Below are positions 53,300-61,876 of a DNA stretch of 61,955 nt, one piece after another. The position numbers and the translations under genes were made by a program. This DNA comes from Acidimicrobiia bacterium (GTDB taxonomy: Bacteria > Actinomycetota > Acidimicrobiia > Acidimicrobiales > Acidimicrobilacustridaceae): NCBI GenBank assembly GCA_020832495.1, contig JAFIEP010000010.1, positions 1 to 61,955 of the forward strand. The letters are read 5' to 3'. Within the stretch, counting starts at the first letter, position 1, and each line of letters starts with the position of its first letter. Under the pieces are notes generated by a model. It saw nothing but the letters and a program-made list of their open reading frames with translations. It had not been told where the DNA came from and ran no database searches.

Positions 53300-54805
53300 A
53301 TGTCAAGCGATCCCACCCTCACGCCACCAGAGCGCGCTGAGCCCGTGGAGACCGACCCGCACACCTGGGAGCATCGATCCCAGCCCGACGACCAACGGAA
53401 CCCGCCAGCCGGCGGCGGCGTCGAGAGCACGGACGTCGTCGTCGTCGGAGCCGGATTCGCCGGACTGCAGGCAGCCACCTCGCTGCTCGAGGGCGGCCTC
53501 GAAGTGACCGTCCTCGAAGCACGTGATCGCCTGGGGGGACGTACCCACACCCGCACGCTGCACGACACCTGGGTCGACCTCGGCGGCCAGTGGATCGGGC
53601 CAGGCCAGGACCGCGCCGCCGACCTCGCCCGTCGTCTGGAAGTGGCCACCTACCCGCAGCCGACGACGGGTGACGACGTGGTCCTCCCCGCCGGCGGCGG
53701 CGCGCCACTGCGGGTCGCCGACCTGGCCGACGCCATGGAACACAGCGACCTCGTCGGCTACCTGAACCTCGTCAGCGCCTTCGACGTCGTGTGTGCTCGG
53801 GTGCCCCTCGACGCACCGTGGGAGGCACCGGGAGCCGGCGAGTTGGACGCGCAGACGTTGGCCGAGTGGGTGCGCGACCAGGATCCACCCGCCGGTGCCG
53901 CCCTGCTGTTCGAGGTGGGGGTGCAAGCAGTGTTCGCCGCCGCCTCGTCACAGCTCTCGCTGCTGCACGCCGCCTTCTACACCGCAGCGGCCGGTGGATG
54001 GTCGAGACTCACCGACACCGAGGGTGGGGCGCAACAGGATCGTCTCGTCGGCGGTGTCCAACCCCTGGCCGAGCGTTTCGCCGAGCCGCTCGGTGACCGC
54101 ATCCGGCTGTGTGTGCCCGTGCGTCGCCTGATCACCGACAAGGAAGGCGTGGTTGTGGAAGCCGACGAAGGGTCGTGGCTGGCCCGCCGCGTTGTGGTCA
54201 CCCTCCCACCCACGCTGGCGGCCCGCATCGACTACGACCCACCACTTCCCGGGGGACGGGATCAGCTCACCCAGCGCATGCCGCAGGGCTCGGTCATCAA
54301 GTTCCACGTCGTGTATCCCACCCCGTGGTGGCGCGAGCGCGGCCTGTCGGGCACCGTCCTGGCACCGGACCGTGCCGTGGGGGTGACATTCGACGGCACA
54401 CCGCCCACCGCACGGCCCGGGATCATCACCGGCTTCTTCGAGGGGGCCCACGCGGCCGAGGCGGCGCGCCGCACCAGCGACGAGCGACGCCAGGTAGTGC
54501 TCGACGTGCTCGTCGATGCGCTCGGCCCCGACGCACGCGAGGCGATCGACTACATCGACCTCGACTGGTCCGAGGAGCCGTTCACCCGCGGCTGCTACGG
54601 GGCGCACCTCCCGCCGGGGGCCTGGACCGCGCACGGCACGGCGCTGCGCCAGCCCGTGGGGCGTATCCACTGGGCCGGCACCGAGACCGCTCGCGCCTGG
54701 GCGGGGTACATCGAGGGAGCCCTCGAGTCCGGCGAGCGGGTGGCCGAGGAGATCCTGGCGGCGGAGCGCAAGCACCGACGACCGAGAGGTGACCAGCGTG
54801 TGTGA
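53300..54805 (+). CDS. FAD-dependent amine oxidase
   Basis: A 501-residue flavin monoamine oxidase-family protein. VVVVGAGFAGLQAATSLLE is the FAD loop, LEARDRLGGRTHT the second contact and VGRIHWAGTETARAWAGYIEG the C-terminal FAD motif. It oxidises a primary or secondary amine with O2. The first 40 residues are a polar tail. GGAGG lies 4 bases before the ATG. Divergent from the asparagine-synthetase-like gene with 37 bases between; the stop overlaps the next start by eight bases, so it is coupled to the secernin-like gene. Confidence 0.9.
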   Translation: MSSDPTLTPPERAEPVETDPHTWEHRSQPDDQRNPPAGGGVESTDVVVVGAGFAGLQAATSLLEGGLEVTVLEARDRLGGRTHTRTLHDTWVDLGGQWIGPGQDRAADLARRLEVATYPQPTTGDDVVLPAGGGAPLRVADLADAMEHSDLVGYLNLVSAFDVVCARVPLDAPWEAPGAGELDAQTLAEWVRDQDPPAGAALLFEVGVQAVFAAASSQLSLLHAAFYTAAAGGWSRLTDTEGGAQQDRLVGGVQPLAERFAEPLGDRIRLCVPVRRLITDKEGVVVEADEGSWLARRVVVTLPPTLAARIDYDPPLPGGRDQLTQRMPQGSVIKFHVVYPTPWWRERGLSGTVLAPDRAVGVTFDGTPPTARPGIITGFFEGAHAAEAARRTSDERRQVVLDVLVDALGPDAREAIDYIDLDWSEEPFTRGCYGAHLPPGAWTAHGTALRQPVGRIHWAGTETARAWAGYIEGALESGERVAEEILAAERKHRRPRGDQRV

Positions 54806-56078
54806 CACGTTCTGTGTGGTCCACCCCGACGCCATGTTGGTGGCCAAGAACTCCGACCGCCCGGTAGCCGAACCCCAGGTGGTCGAGGCTCATCTTCCTC
54901 GCACGTCGAACGGCGCCGACGGCGGACTGGCAACGCAGTACCTGACCATCCCCGACCTGGGTGCACCCCATCCCGTGCTGGGATCCCGGCCGCTGTGGTT
55001 GTGGGGCTTCGAGCACGGACTCACCGCCGGTGACGGAACAGCGGGTGGGCTGGTCGTCGGCAACGAGAAGGTCTGGACGATCGACGATCCACACGGCGCT
55101 CCGCCGGCGCTGCTCGGGATGGACCTCGTCCGACTGGCCCTCGAACGGGCCTCGTCGGCCGACGAGGCCCTCGAAGCAGTCACGTCGTTGCTGGCCGAAT
55201 ACGGCCAGGGTGGTTCCGGCGAGGAACATGCCGACGAGCCGTACCACTCGTCGTTCCTCCTCGCCGACGCCCACGGCGGATGGCACCTCGAGACCGCCGG
55301 CCGCTCCTGGGTGGCGGCGCCGGTCGGTGGCGGCACCGCCATCTCGAACCGACTGTCGATCAGCACCGAGTGGACGCGCTCGTCACCTGACGTGACACCG
55401 GGGTCGGATTGGCAGGCATGGCGCGACCAAGCAGCACCAACCGGGATCGCCGACCACCGCCTGGCGGCCACCCGCGCCTGCGTGGCCCGAGGATCCGCCA
55501 CCGGACCCGCAGAGGCAGTGGCCACCCTGCGCGACCACGGCAGCGGCCCCTGGGGAGCGCCGGGAACTCCTGCAGCGATGGGCGACGCGCCACCCCCTCC
55601 GCCGCCGGCCGACGTGGGCGACGACTGGTCGGGCATCACGGTCTGCATGCACGTCCGCGACTACCAGGCCACGACGGCCGCCATGGTGGCCTGGCTCCCG
55701 CACTCGCCGGCGGCGCCTCGCCGGATGTGGGCGGCGCTCGGCTCCCCGTGTGCCTCGGTGTTCCTCCCTGGGGTGGTGCTCGGCCACGGGCCGGCAGCGC
55801 ACGTGGTGTTGCCCGCCGCACTGAGTTCACCGGAGATGTGGCATCGCCTGGCCGGCGTCGCCCGCCGGGTGGAGGCGCCCGGGGACCAGGGACTCGAGGC
55901 GCTCATGGCGGCGCGACGGACGCTCGGTCCCGTGGAGGCGGCGGCCTGGGCCGAAGCCGACGAACTGGCCGCGACGGAGGGTCCTGGGGTCGTCGACGCC
56001 TGGGGGGAGGCCGCTCGCCGCTGGAGCGAGGCGACCGCCGCAGCGGTCACCGAGGTCACCCGGACACTGGGGCTCTGA
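54798..56078 (+). CDS. Secernin / C69-like Ntn hydrolase
   Basis: A 426-residue protein of the peptidase C69 / secernin group. It begins with Met-Cys-Asp-Thr, so Cys2 would be the N-terminal nucleophile after Met removal. KNSDRPVAEPQVVEAHL and WGFEHGLTA match secernins, which hydrolyse amide bonds of dipeptide-like substrates. There is no signal peptide. GTG 54798 overlaps the amine oxidase stop by eight bases, and is chosen over GTG 54789 because only it places Cys at position 2. Operon with the amine oxidase; both may process an amine/amide metabolite (inference). Confidence 0.85.
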   Translation: MCDTFCVVHPDAMLVAKNSDRPVAEPQVVEAHLPRTSNGADGGLATQYLTIPDLGAPHPVLGSRPLWLWGFEHGLTAGDGTAGGLVVGNEKVWTIDDPHGAPPALLGMDLVRLALERASSADEALEAVTSLLAEYGQGGSGEEHADEPYHSSFLLADAHGGWHLETAGRSWVAAPVGGGTAISNRLSISTEWTRSSPDVTPGSDWQAWRDQAAPTGIADHRLAATRACVARGSATGPAEAVATLRDHGSGPWGAPGTPAAMGDAPPPPPPADVGDDWSGITVCMHVRDYQATTAAMVAWLPHSPAAPRRMWAALGSPCASVFLPGVVLGHGPAAHVVLPAALSSPEMWHRLAGVARRVEAPGDQGLEALMAARRTLGPVEAAAWAEADELAATEGPGVVDAWGEAARRWSEATAAAVTEVTRTLGL

Positions 56079-56125
56079 CCCGCCCACGTCGACCAGCAGG
56101 TGGTCACGAGGCAGTCACCAGGCAG

Positions 56126-56776
56126 TCACCAGCTGTCGACGTGCACGATGTCGTCGAGATCCACCCTCGGCGCCGGCTTGAACTCGGTGCCGACGGTGTA
56201 GGCCACGGGGATCAACAGCCCCTGGGACACCCGGTCGAAGGGAATCCCCAACAGCTCCGCCACCTCCTGCTCGTGCTGGAGGTGCAGCGTCGTCCAGCAG
56301 GTGCCGAGCGCCCGTTCCCGGGCAGCGAGCATGAAGCTCCACGCAGCGGGGAACAGCGAACCCCACAAGCTGGCCGTGGCGAACGACGGCAGACCGTCGA
56401 GACGCATCGACAGGCACGGGATGACCATGGCCGGTACCTCACCCATGTGTTCTGCCAGGTACTCCGCAGAGGAAAGCACCCGATCCTGGGTGCGGGCTCG
56501 CTCACCGCTCACCTCGCCGACCACGGCCTCGGCCATCCCCGAGTCCCGGTAGGCGGCGAAGGCCGTCCGGTAGAGGTCGCCAATGGCGGCCTTCTTGGCT
56601 GCATCGGTGACCACCACCCAGTGCCAGCCCTGGGCGTTCGAGCCGGTGGGGGCCTGGACGGCCAGCTCGATGCACTCGCGTAGCAGCTCGATGGGCACCG
56701 GTCGCTCGAGGTCGAGTCGCTTGCGGACGCTGCGGGTGGTGCTCAACAGTTCGTCGGCGGAGAGTTCGAGGCGCAT
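56126..56776 (-). CDS. Nitroreductase-family protein
   Basis: A 216-residue FMN-dependent nitroreductase. RSVRKRLDLERPVP is the FMN loop, QAPTGSNAQGWHWVVV the characteristic substrate loop and GTCWTTLHLQ the interface segment. It differs clearly from the nitroreductase at 17.1 kb. TAGCGT is 6 bases before the ATG (leaderless pattern). Convergent with the secernin-like gene; a short GGCAGTCACC duplicate lies between. Confidence 0.88.
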   Translation of the reverse strand: MRLELSADELLSTTRSVRKRLDLERPVPIELLRECIELAVQAPTGSNAQGWHWVVVTDAAKKAAIGDLYRTAFAAYRDSGMAEAVVGEVSGERARTQDRVLSSAEYLAEHMGEVPAMVIPCLSMRLDGLPSFATASLWGSLFPAAWSFMLAARERALGTCWTTLHLQHEQEVAELLGIPFDRVSQGLLIPVAYTVGTEFKPAPRVDLDDIVHVDSW

Positions 56777-56782
56777 GCGGCC

Positions 56783-56788
56783 ACGCTA
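56783..56788 (-). promoter_or_regulatory. Start-proximal -10 TAGCGT
   Basis: Minus-strand TAGCGT ends 6 bases before the nitroreductase ATG; the same hexamer and distance as for the IF2_N-like gene. Confidence 0.4.
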
Positions 56789-56884
56789 CCCAGCGCGCGT
56801 GCGCCTGGCCCGCAACTCACGACGTGCCGACGCGGCGCTACCGCGGCAGCGTGCGGCGCGGCGCCCGATGCCGCCGTGGCACGC

Positions 56885-56913
56885 TTGACCGAAGCCGACA
56901 CGAGACGTACACA
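56885..56913 (+). promoter_or_regulatory. Sigma-70-type promoter of glcD-like gene
   Basis: TTGACC (56885-56890) and TACACA (56908-56913) are 17 bases apart. Transcription would start about 20 bases before the ATG, with GGGGGA serving as the ribosome site. Confidence 0.6.
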
Positions 56914-56940
56914 AGGGCGCGTCCGCCACAGGGGGAATCC

Positions 56941-58317
56941 ATGACCGACATCGCTGCACAGCTCGCCGAGATCGTCGGAGCCGGCCACGTGCTCACCGGC
57001 GAGGCCATCGCCGAGGACTACACCCACGACGAGGCTCTCGGCATCGAACCGGTCACGCCGGCCGCGGTCGTCCGACCGGCGGACACTGCCGAGGTGGCTG
57101 CCGTGGTGGCCCTCGCCGACCGCAGCGGGGTTCCGGTCACGGCGCGCGGGTCGGGCACCGGTCTCTCGGGCGCCTGCCTCCCCCAACCCGACGGCATCGT
57201 CGTGTCGTTCGAGCGCATGAACTCGGTGCTCGAGGTCGACACCGAGAACCACCTGGCGGTCGTACAACCCGGCGTCACCCTGGCGGAACTCGACGAGGCG
57301 CTCGCCCCGGCCGGCTTGGTCTACCCGGTGTTCCCGGGCGAGTACTCGGCCAGCCTTGGTGGCAACGTGAACACGAACGCCGGCGGCATGCGGGCCGTGA
57401 AGTACGGGGTGACCCGCCAGCACGTGCTGGGACTCGAGGCGGTCCTGGCCTCGGGTGAGGTGATCCGCACCGGCGGGCGGGTGGTGAAGCTGTCCACCGG
57501 CTACGACCTCACCCAACTGGTCATCGGCTCGGAGGGCACGCTGGCACTCGTCACCGAAGCCACGCTGCGCCTCTATCCCCGTGCACCACACGGCGCCACC
57601 ATCCTGGCCCCGTTCAGCACCCTCGAAGAGGTGACGGCAGCCGTGCCCAAGGTGGTGGCCTCGGGCGTCGGTCCGCTCATCTTGGAGTACATCGACATGC
57701 TCACCATGGCGGCGGCAACCGCGTACGTGAACCTGGACCTGGGCATCCCTCAGGAGATCAAGGACACCGCGCTGGCCTACCTCGTGGTGGCCCTCGAGTC
57801 GACGCACGAGGACCGCCTCGAACAGGACACTGCCGCCGTTGCCGAACAGCTGACCGATCTCGGAGCCATCGACATCTACGTGCTCCCCCCGACAGCAGCC
57901 GCCTCGCTGATCGATGCCCGTGAGAAAGCGTTCTGGGTGGCAAAAGCCAACAACGCCGATGACATCGTGGACGTGGTGGTGCCCCGGGCATCCATCCCGG
58001 AGTTCATGGCCAAGGTGCGCGACATCGCCGACGGCTCGGCGTCGTGGATCGCCGGCTGTGGGCACGCCGGCGACGGCAACGTCCACCTGGCGGTCTTCCA
58101 GGCCGACCCCGAGGTTCGCTCCGAGGTGATGACCGACCTCTTCCGCGCCGGCATGGATCTGGGCGGTGCCATCTCCGGCGAGCACGGCCTGGGACGGACG
58201 AAGAAGCACTACTTCCACGCACTCGAGGACCCGACGAAGATCGACCTCATGCGGCGTATCAAGGCGGCGTTCGATCCGAAGGGGACCCTCAACCCCGGGG
58301 CGCTCCTCGATGCCTGA
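56941..58317 (+). CDS. glcD: FAD-linked 2-hydroxyacid oxidase (GlcD/D-lactate type)
   Basis: A 458-residue FAD enzyme of the vanillyl-alcohol-oxidase fold. PVTARGSGTGLSGACLP is the FAD pyrophosphate loop, NVNTNAGGMRAVKYG the second; the C-terminal substrate domain has GCGHAGDGNVHL (metal or substrate His) and SGEHGLGRTKKHY. It oxidises glycolate, D-lactate or another 2-hydroxyacid to the 2-oxoacid. No GlcE/GlcF partners are adjacent, so electrons may go directly to quinone. Promoter at 56885; downstream is a 33-bp repeat and a TPP enzyme on the same strand. Confidence 0.9.
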   Translation: MTDIAAQLAEIVGAGHVLTGEAIAEDYTHDEALGIEPVTPAAVVRPADTAEVAAVVALADRSGVPVTARGSGTGLSGACLPQPDGIVVSFERMNSVLEVDTENHLAVVQPGVTLAELDEALAPAGLVYPVFPGEYSASLGGNVNTNAGGMRAVKYGVTRQHVLGLEAVLASGEVIRTGGRVVKLSTGYDLTQLVIGSEGTLALVTEATLRLYPRAPHGATILAPFSTLEEVTAAVPKVVASGVGPLILEYIDMLTMAAATAYVNLDLGIPQEIKDTALAYLVVALESTHEDRLEQDTAAVAEQLTDLGAIDIYVLPPTAAASLIDAREKAFWVAKANNADDIVDVVVPRASIPEFMAKVRDIADGSASWIAGCGHAGDGNVHLAVFQADPEVRSEVMTDLFRAGMDLGGAISGEHGLGRTKKHYFHALEDPTKIDLMRRIKAAFDPKGTLNPGALLDA

Positions 58318-58363
58318 CCGAGCGCGCAAACCCGCCTGCGGAGCAGCGGGCGACCCGACCCGG

Positions 58364-58445
58364 CCGGCTGGCCACCCGACTCACCACTCGACCCGACCGG
58401 CTGGCCACCCGACTCGCCACTCGACCCAACCGGCTGACCACTCGA
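58364..58445. repeat. 33-bp tandem repeat, 2.5 copies
   Basis: Units starting CCGGCTGGCCACCCGACT at 58364, 58397 and 58430 are spaced exactly 33 bases apart, with few mismatches. They occupy the gap between the glcD-like and TPP-enzyme genes. Confidence 0.88.
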
Positions 58446-58494
58446 GCAGGTCCGTGACCTTTTCCACCCGACCGACCATCACCCTGGGAGCATC

Positions 58495-60057
58495 ATGAAC
58501 GGAGCACAGGCCCTCATCCGCACGCTGGTCGACGCCGGCATCGACGTGTGCTTCGCCAACCCCGGCACCTCGGAGATGCACTTCGTGGCGGCCCTCGACG
58601 ACGTACCGGAGATGCGCGGCATCCTCGGGCTCTTCGAGGGGGCGGTCACCGGCGCCGCCGACGGCTACGCCCGCATGGCCGGCCGGCCGGCCGCCACCCT
58701 GCTCCACCTCGGGTCCGGTCTGGGCAACGGCCTGGCCAACCTCCACAACGCCCGCCGAGCGGCCACTCCGGTGGTCAACGTCGTCGGCGACCATGCCACG
58801 TACCACAAGCAGTACGACGCTCCGCTCGACTCCGACATCGAGTCGATCGCCAAGGGTGTGTCGTCGTGGATCCGCACCCCACAGCAGCCTGACGAGGTCG
58901 CAGCGGACGGCGCTGCGGCAGTGGCCGCCGCCTACGGCCCGCCTGGACAAGTAGCGACGCTCATCCTGCCGGCCGACGTGTCGTGGGGCGAGACCAGCAC
59001 CGGTCCCGCCCCGGCGCCTGACCGCCAGCGGGGCGCCTCCGTGGAGCCGGCCGCCGTCGAGGAGGTGGCCACGGTGCTCCGCTCCGGCGAACCGACGGCG
59101 CTGTTGGTCGGTGGTCGCGTCGTGGCCGACGACAGCCACCTCAACGCCGTCGCCCAGGTCGCGGCGGCCTGTGGCGTCAAGCTGTTGTGCGAGACGTTCC
59201 CGGCCCGACTCCGCCGAGGAGCCGGACGACCGGCGGTCGAGCGACTCGGGTACCTGGCCGAGTTCGCCCAGGCCCAACTCGACGGCCTGGCCCACCTGGT
59301 GGTCGTGGACACGAAGAGCCCGGTGTCGTTCTTCGCCTACCCCGACAAGGCCAGCGACCTCGTCCCCGACGGCTGCGCCGTGCACGTGCTCGCCGGACCG
59401 AACGACGATGTCGGTGGCGCGGTGGCCGCCCTCGTCGAGGCGGTGGGCGCCGGCAGCGAGCCGCTCCCGACCCAGGGCGCGAGCGACACGCCGGCACCAT
59501 CGGGCGAACTCAACGTGGAGACACTGGGCACCGCCCTGGCCGCCACCCTGCCCGAGGGGGCCATCGTGGCCGACGAGGGCAACACGTCGGGGTTGTTCGT
59601 GGCCGGTGCGACCGCCGGGTGTGCCCCACACGACTGGCTTTGCCTCACCGGCGGCGCCATCGGCATCGGTGTGCCGCTGGCCACCGGGGCGGCGGTGGCC
59701 TGCCCCGACCGGCAGGTGCTGTGCCTCGAGTCGGACGGCTCGACCATGTACACCATGCAGGCGTTGTGGACCCAGGCTCGCGAAGGGCTCGACGTGACCA
59801 CGGTCGTGTGCAACAACCGGTCCTACGCGGTGTTGAACATGGAGCTGGCTCGGGTCGGCGCCACCGCCGGTGGACCGGCCGCTCGTTCGATGTTGGATCT
59901 GGCCGAACCACCGCTCGACTTCGTGGCACTGGCACAGGGCATGGGTGTCCCGGCTACGCGGGCCACCACGGCCGACGAGCTGGTGGCACAGCTGCGAGCT
60001 GCTTTCGCCGAGGACGGCCCCCACCTGATCGAGGCGATGGTTCCCTCCATCATGTGA
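58495..60057 (+). CDS. TPP-dependent enzyme, acetolactate synthase-like
   Basis: A 520-residue thiamine-pyrophosphate enzyme. Residues near 20 (FANPGTSEMHFVAAL) begin the pyrimidine domain, the catalytic Glu is in LFEGAVTGAADGYARM, and the TPP/metal motif is ESDGSTMYTMQAL...NN near residue 410-435. The length and text match the 'acetolactate synthase large subunit' subgroup without a known regulatory subunit nearby; it might instead be a 2-oxoacid decarboxylase or carboligase. GGGAG lies 4 bases before the ATG. Together with the upstream 2-hydroxyacid oxidase a two-step route is plausible. Confidence 0.88.
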   Translation: MNGAQALIRTLVDAGIDVCFANPGTSEMHFVAALDDVPEMRGILGLFEGAVTGAADGYARMAGRPAATLLHLGSGLGNGLANLHNARRAATPVVNVVGDHATYHKQYDAPLDSDIESIAKGVSSWIRTPQQPDEVAADGAAAVAAAYGPPGQVATLILPADVSWGETSTGPAPAPDRQRGASVEPAAVEEVATVLRSGEPTALLVGGRVVADDSHLNAVAQVAAACGVKLLCETFPARLRRGAGRPAVERLGYLAEFAQAQLDGLAHLVVVDTKSPVSFFAYPDKASDLVPDGCAVHVLAGPNDDVGGAVAALVEAVGAGSEPLPTQGASDTPAPSGELNVETLGTALAATLPEGAIVADEGNTSGLFVAGATAGCAPHDWLCLTGGAIGIGVPLATGAAVACPDRQVLCLESDGSTMYTMQALWTQAREGLDVTTVVCNNRSYAVLNMELARVGATAGGPAARSMLDLAEPPLDFVALAQGMGVPATRATTADELVAQLRAAFAEDGPHLIEAMVPSIM

Positions 60058-60142
60058 GCCGCCTCATCGACCGCACGCCGACGCCGCGACCAACCTCCGA
60101 CACGAGGCGGCACATGCCGTGCCCAGGCTCGTGAGCCGACTG

Positions 60143-60712
60143 TCATCTGCGGTCGATTCGATACAGCACATGTCGACGAAGTGGGTGACCCACGTCGAGC
60201 GACGGGTGGTCGAAATCAGCGCCCACATCTCGGACCATGCCCAACCGCTCCATGACGGCCCGGGACCGTAGGTTGTCGACCGAGGTGAACGACACAATCT
60301 CGGTGAGGCCCACCTCATCGAAGCCGTAGTCGAGCGCAGCCCGCGCCCCCTCGGTGGCATAGCCCTGACCCCAGTGCGATCCGGCCAGGCGCCACCCGAC
60401 CTCGACGCAAGGGGTTGCCCGTTGTGGGAACGGCAAGGGGAACCCGGGTACTGAGAGACCGACGAATCCCACGAAGGGCGCGACCCCTGGCACCTCGACC
60501 GCCCACAGGCCGAACCCCTTCTCCTCGAAGCTGGCCTCGATCCGTCCCACCAGGGCGTCGGACTCCACCCGCGACAGGGGTCGGGCAAGGGTCGCCGTGA
60601 CCAGTGGATCGGCGTTCATTGCGGCGAACGGTTCGAGGTCCTCGGTCCGCCACCGTCGGAGTACCAACCGCTCAGTGATGAGGTGAGGCGCGTCGGCAGC
60701 GAGAGGTTGCAC
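60143..60712 (-). CDS. GNAT N-acetyltransferase (RimJ-like)
   Basis: A 189-residue acetyltransferase. LITERLVLRRWRTEDLEPFA is the typical RimJ/RimL N-terminus and WGQGYATEGARAALDYGF carries the acetyl-CoA loop (Q/RxxGxG/A type). SVDNLRSRAVMERLGM completes motif B. The acceptor (ribosomal protein N-terminus, antibiotic or small molecule) is unknown. GTG 60712 is a tentative start, as GGAGG lies 14 bases upstream; the upstream region is filled with 13-bp repeats. Confidence 0.82.
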   Translation of the reverse strand: MQPLAADAPHLITERLVLRRWRTEDLEPFAAMNADPLVTATLARPLSRVESDALVGRIEASFEEKGFGLWAVEVPGVAPFVGFVGLSVPGFPLPFPQRATPCVEVGWRLAGSHWGQGYATEGARAALDYGFDEVGLTEIVSFTSVDNLRSRAVMERLGMVRDVGADFDHPSLDVGHPLRRHVLYRIDRR

Positions 60713-60762
60713 ACCGGAAGCTTTCCATCCTCCGCCACCCGTCACCCGCCAGCCACTGCCGG

Positions 60763-60866
60763 GATCCGCTGCCGCAATCCGCTGCCCCAATCCGCTGCCC
60801 CAATCCGCTGCCGCAATCCGCTGCCGCGATCCGCTGCCCCAATCCGCTGCCGCAATCCGCTGCCGC
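60763..60866. repeat. 13-bp tandem repeat, 8 copies, between divergent genes
   Basis: Eight exact-length copies of RATCCGCTGCCSC cover 104 bases directly upstream of both the GNAT gene (minus) and the DUF2127-like gene (plus). Confidence 0.92.
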
Positions 60867-60875
60867 TCGATCTGC

Positions 60876-60881
60876 CACGAT
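60876..60881 (+). promoter_or_regulatory. Start-proximal -10 CACGAT
   Basis: CACGAT ends 6 bases before GTG 60888 of the DUF2127-like membrane protein. The 13-bp repeats end 9 bases before it and would cover its -35 region. Confidence 0.35.
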
Positions 60882-60887
60882 GAGTCT

Positions 60888-61754
60888 GTGCGCCCCCTGC
60901 CCCGCCGATGGCATGACGAGACATGGATCTGTTCCCTCCACGGCCACGTCGCGCCCGCAGCGGCAGTTCGATCGTTGCGACCGGAGGACGACCATCTGGG
61001 AGTCGACCTACCCGACGGCACCCGGTCGGTCCGTTGTCTGCGGTGCGACCTGTGGCTTCGCGTGGCCGACCCGGGCGACAGCGCCACCTCCGAGACCCTG
61101 CCTCCCCTGGAGAACCTGACGCTGCCGCTACGCGGAAAGCCGCTGAAGCAGCGCCTCATCCTCAGGCTCATCGCCTTCGAGCGAGCCGTCCACGTGCTCC
61201 TGTTCGGGCTCATGGGCATCGCCGCGCTCATTGCGCGGTTCGAGTTGGGCTTTCTCCAAGGCTGGGCACAGGACCTTCTGACCGATCTGCAGACTGCTGT
61301 GAACCAGACGGCGCGCGCTGCCAGCCACACCTGGATCCAGGACGGACTCACCCACCTGGCCGACCTGGCACCCGGCACCTTGTTCGTGCTGATCGCCGTG
61401 TCGTTCGCCTACGCCACCATCGAGGGAGTGGAGGCGGTCGGCCTCTGGCGCGGCCGCCGCTGGGCCGAGTACCTGACCGTCCTCGTAACCGCCTCGCTAT
61501 TGCCGATCGAGCTGCGCGAGCTGGCTGAGGGAGTGTCGCCGTTCCGCGTTGCAGCGCTGCTACTCAACCTGGCCATCCTGGTGTACCTGGTGTGGGCGAA
61601 GCGGTTGTTCGGGTTGCGAGGTGGCGCCCCCGCTGCCGAGGAGCACACCGACTGGGAGGCAGTGCTGGCATCGCCCGTCACCGAGGGGGCATCGATCCGG
61701 ATCGATACCGACCCCACGGAACTCGTGGAGCCGGGCCCGACCGTCGAGCGCTGA
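60888..61754 (+). CDS. DUF2127-like membrane protein
   Basis: A 288-residue protein with a zinc-ribbon-like Cys pair at residues about 50-56 (RCLRCDLWLRV), preceded by a second Cys/His region (ICSLHGH). After this polar part come about four membrane helices. AFERAVHVLLFGLMGIAAL, TIEGVEAVGLWRGRRWAEYL and ILVYLVWAKRLFGLRGG match DUF2127. The family's function is unknown. The C-terminal 40 residues are acidic and soluble. GTG 60888 fits a -10 CACGAT 6 bases upstream. Confidence 0.8.
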   Translation: MRPLPRRWHDETWICSLHGHVAPAAAVRSLRPEDDHLGVDLPDGTRSVRCLRCDLWLRVADPGDSATSETLPPLENLTLPLRGKPLKQRLILRLIAFERAVHVLLFGLMGIAALIARFELGFLQGWAQDLLTDLQTAVNQTARAASHTWIQDGLTHLADLAPGTLFVLIAVSFAYATIEGVEAVGLWRGRRWAEYLTVLVTASLLPIELRELAEGVSPFRVAALLLNLAILVYLVWAKRLFGLRGGAPAAEEHTDWEAVLASPVTEGASIRIDTDPTELVEPGPTVER

Positions 61755-61768
61755 CACCCGGCGACACT

Positions 61769-61876
61769 GGGCCCGGTCCTGGTGGTGGGCCCGGTCCTGG
61801 TGGTGGGCCCAGTCCTGGTTGTGAGCCCAGTCCTGGTGGTGGGCCCAGTCCTGGTTGTGGGCCCAGTCCTGGTTGT
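61769..61876. repeat. 18-bp tandem repeat, 6 copies, after the DUF2127-like gene
   Basis: Six copies of GGGCCCAGTCCTGGTTGT variants begin 14 bases after the stop codon of the DUF2127-like gene. A seventh, partial copy follows. The last 80 bases of the window hold no recognisable gene. Confidence 0.92.
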
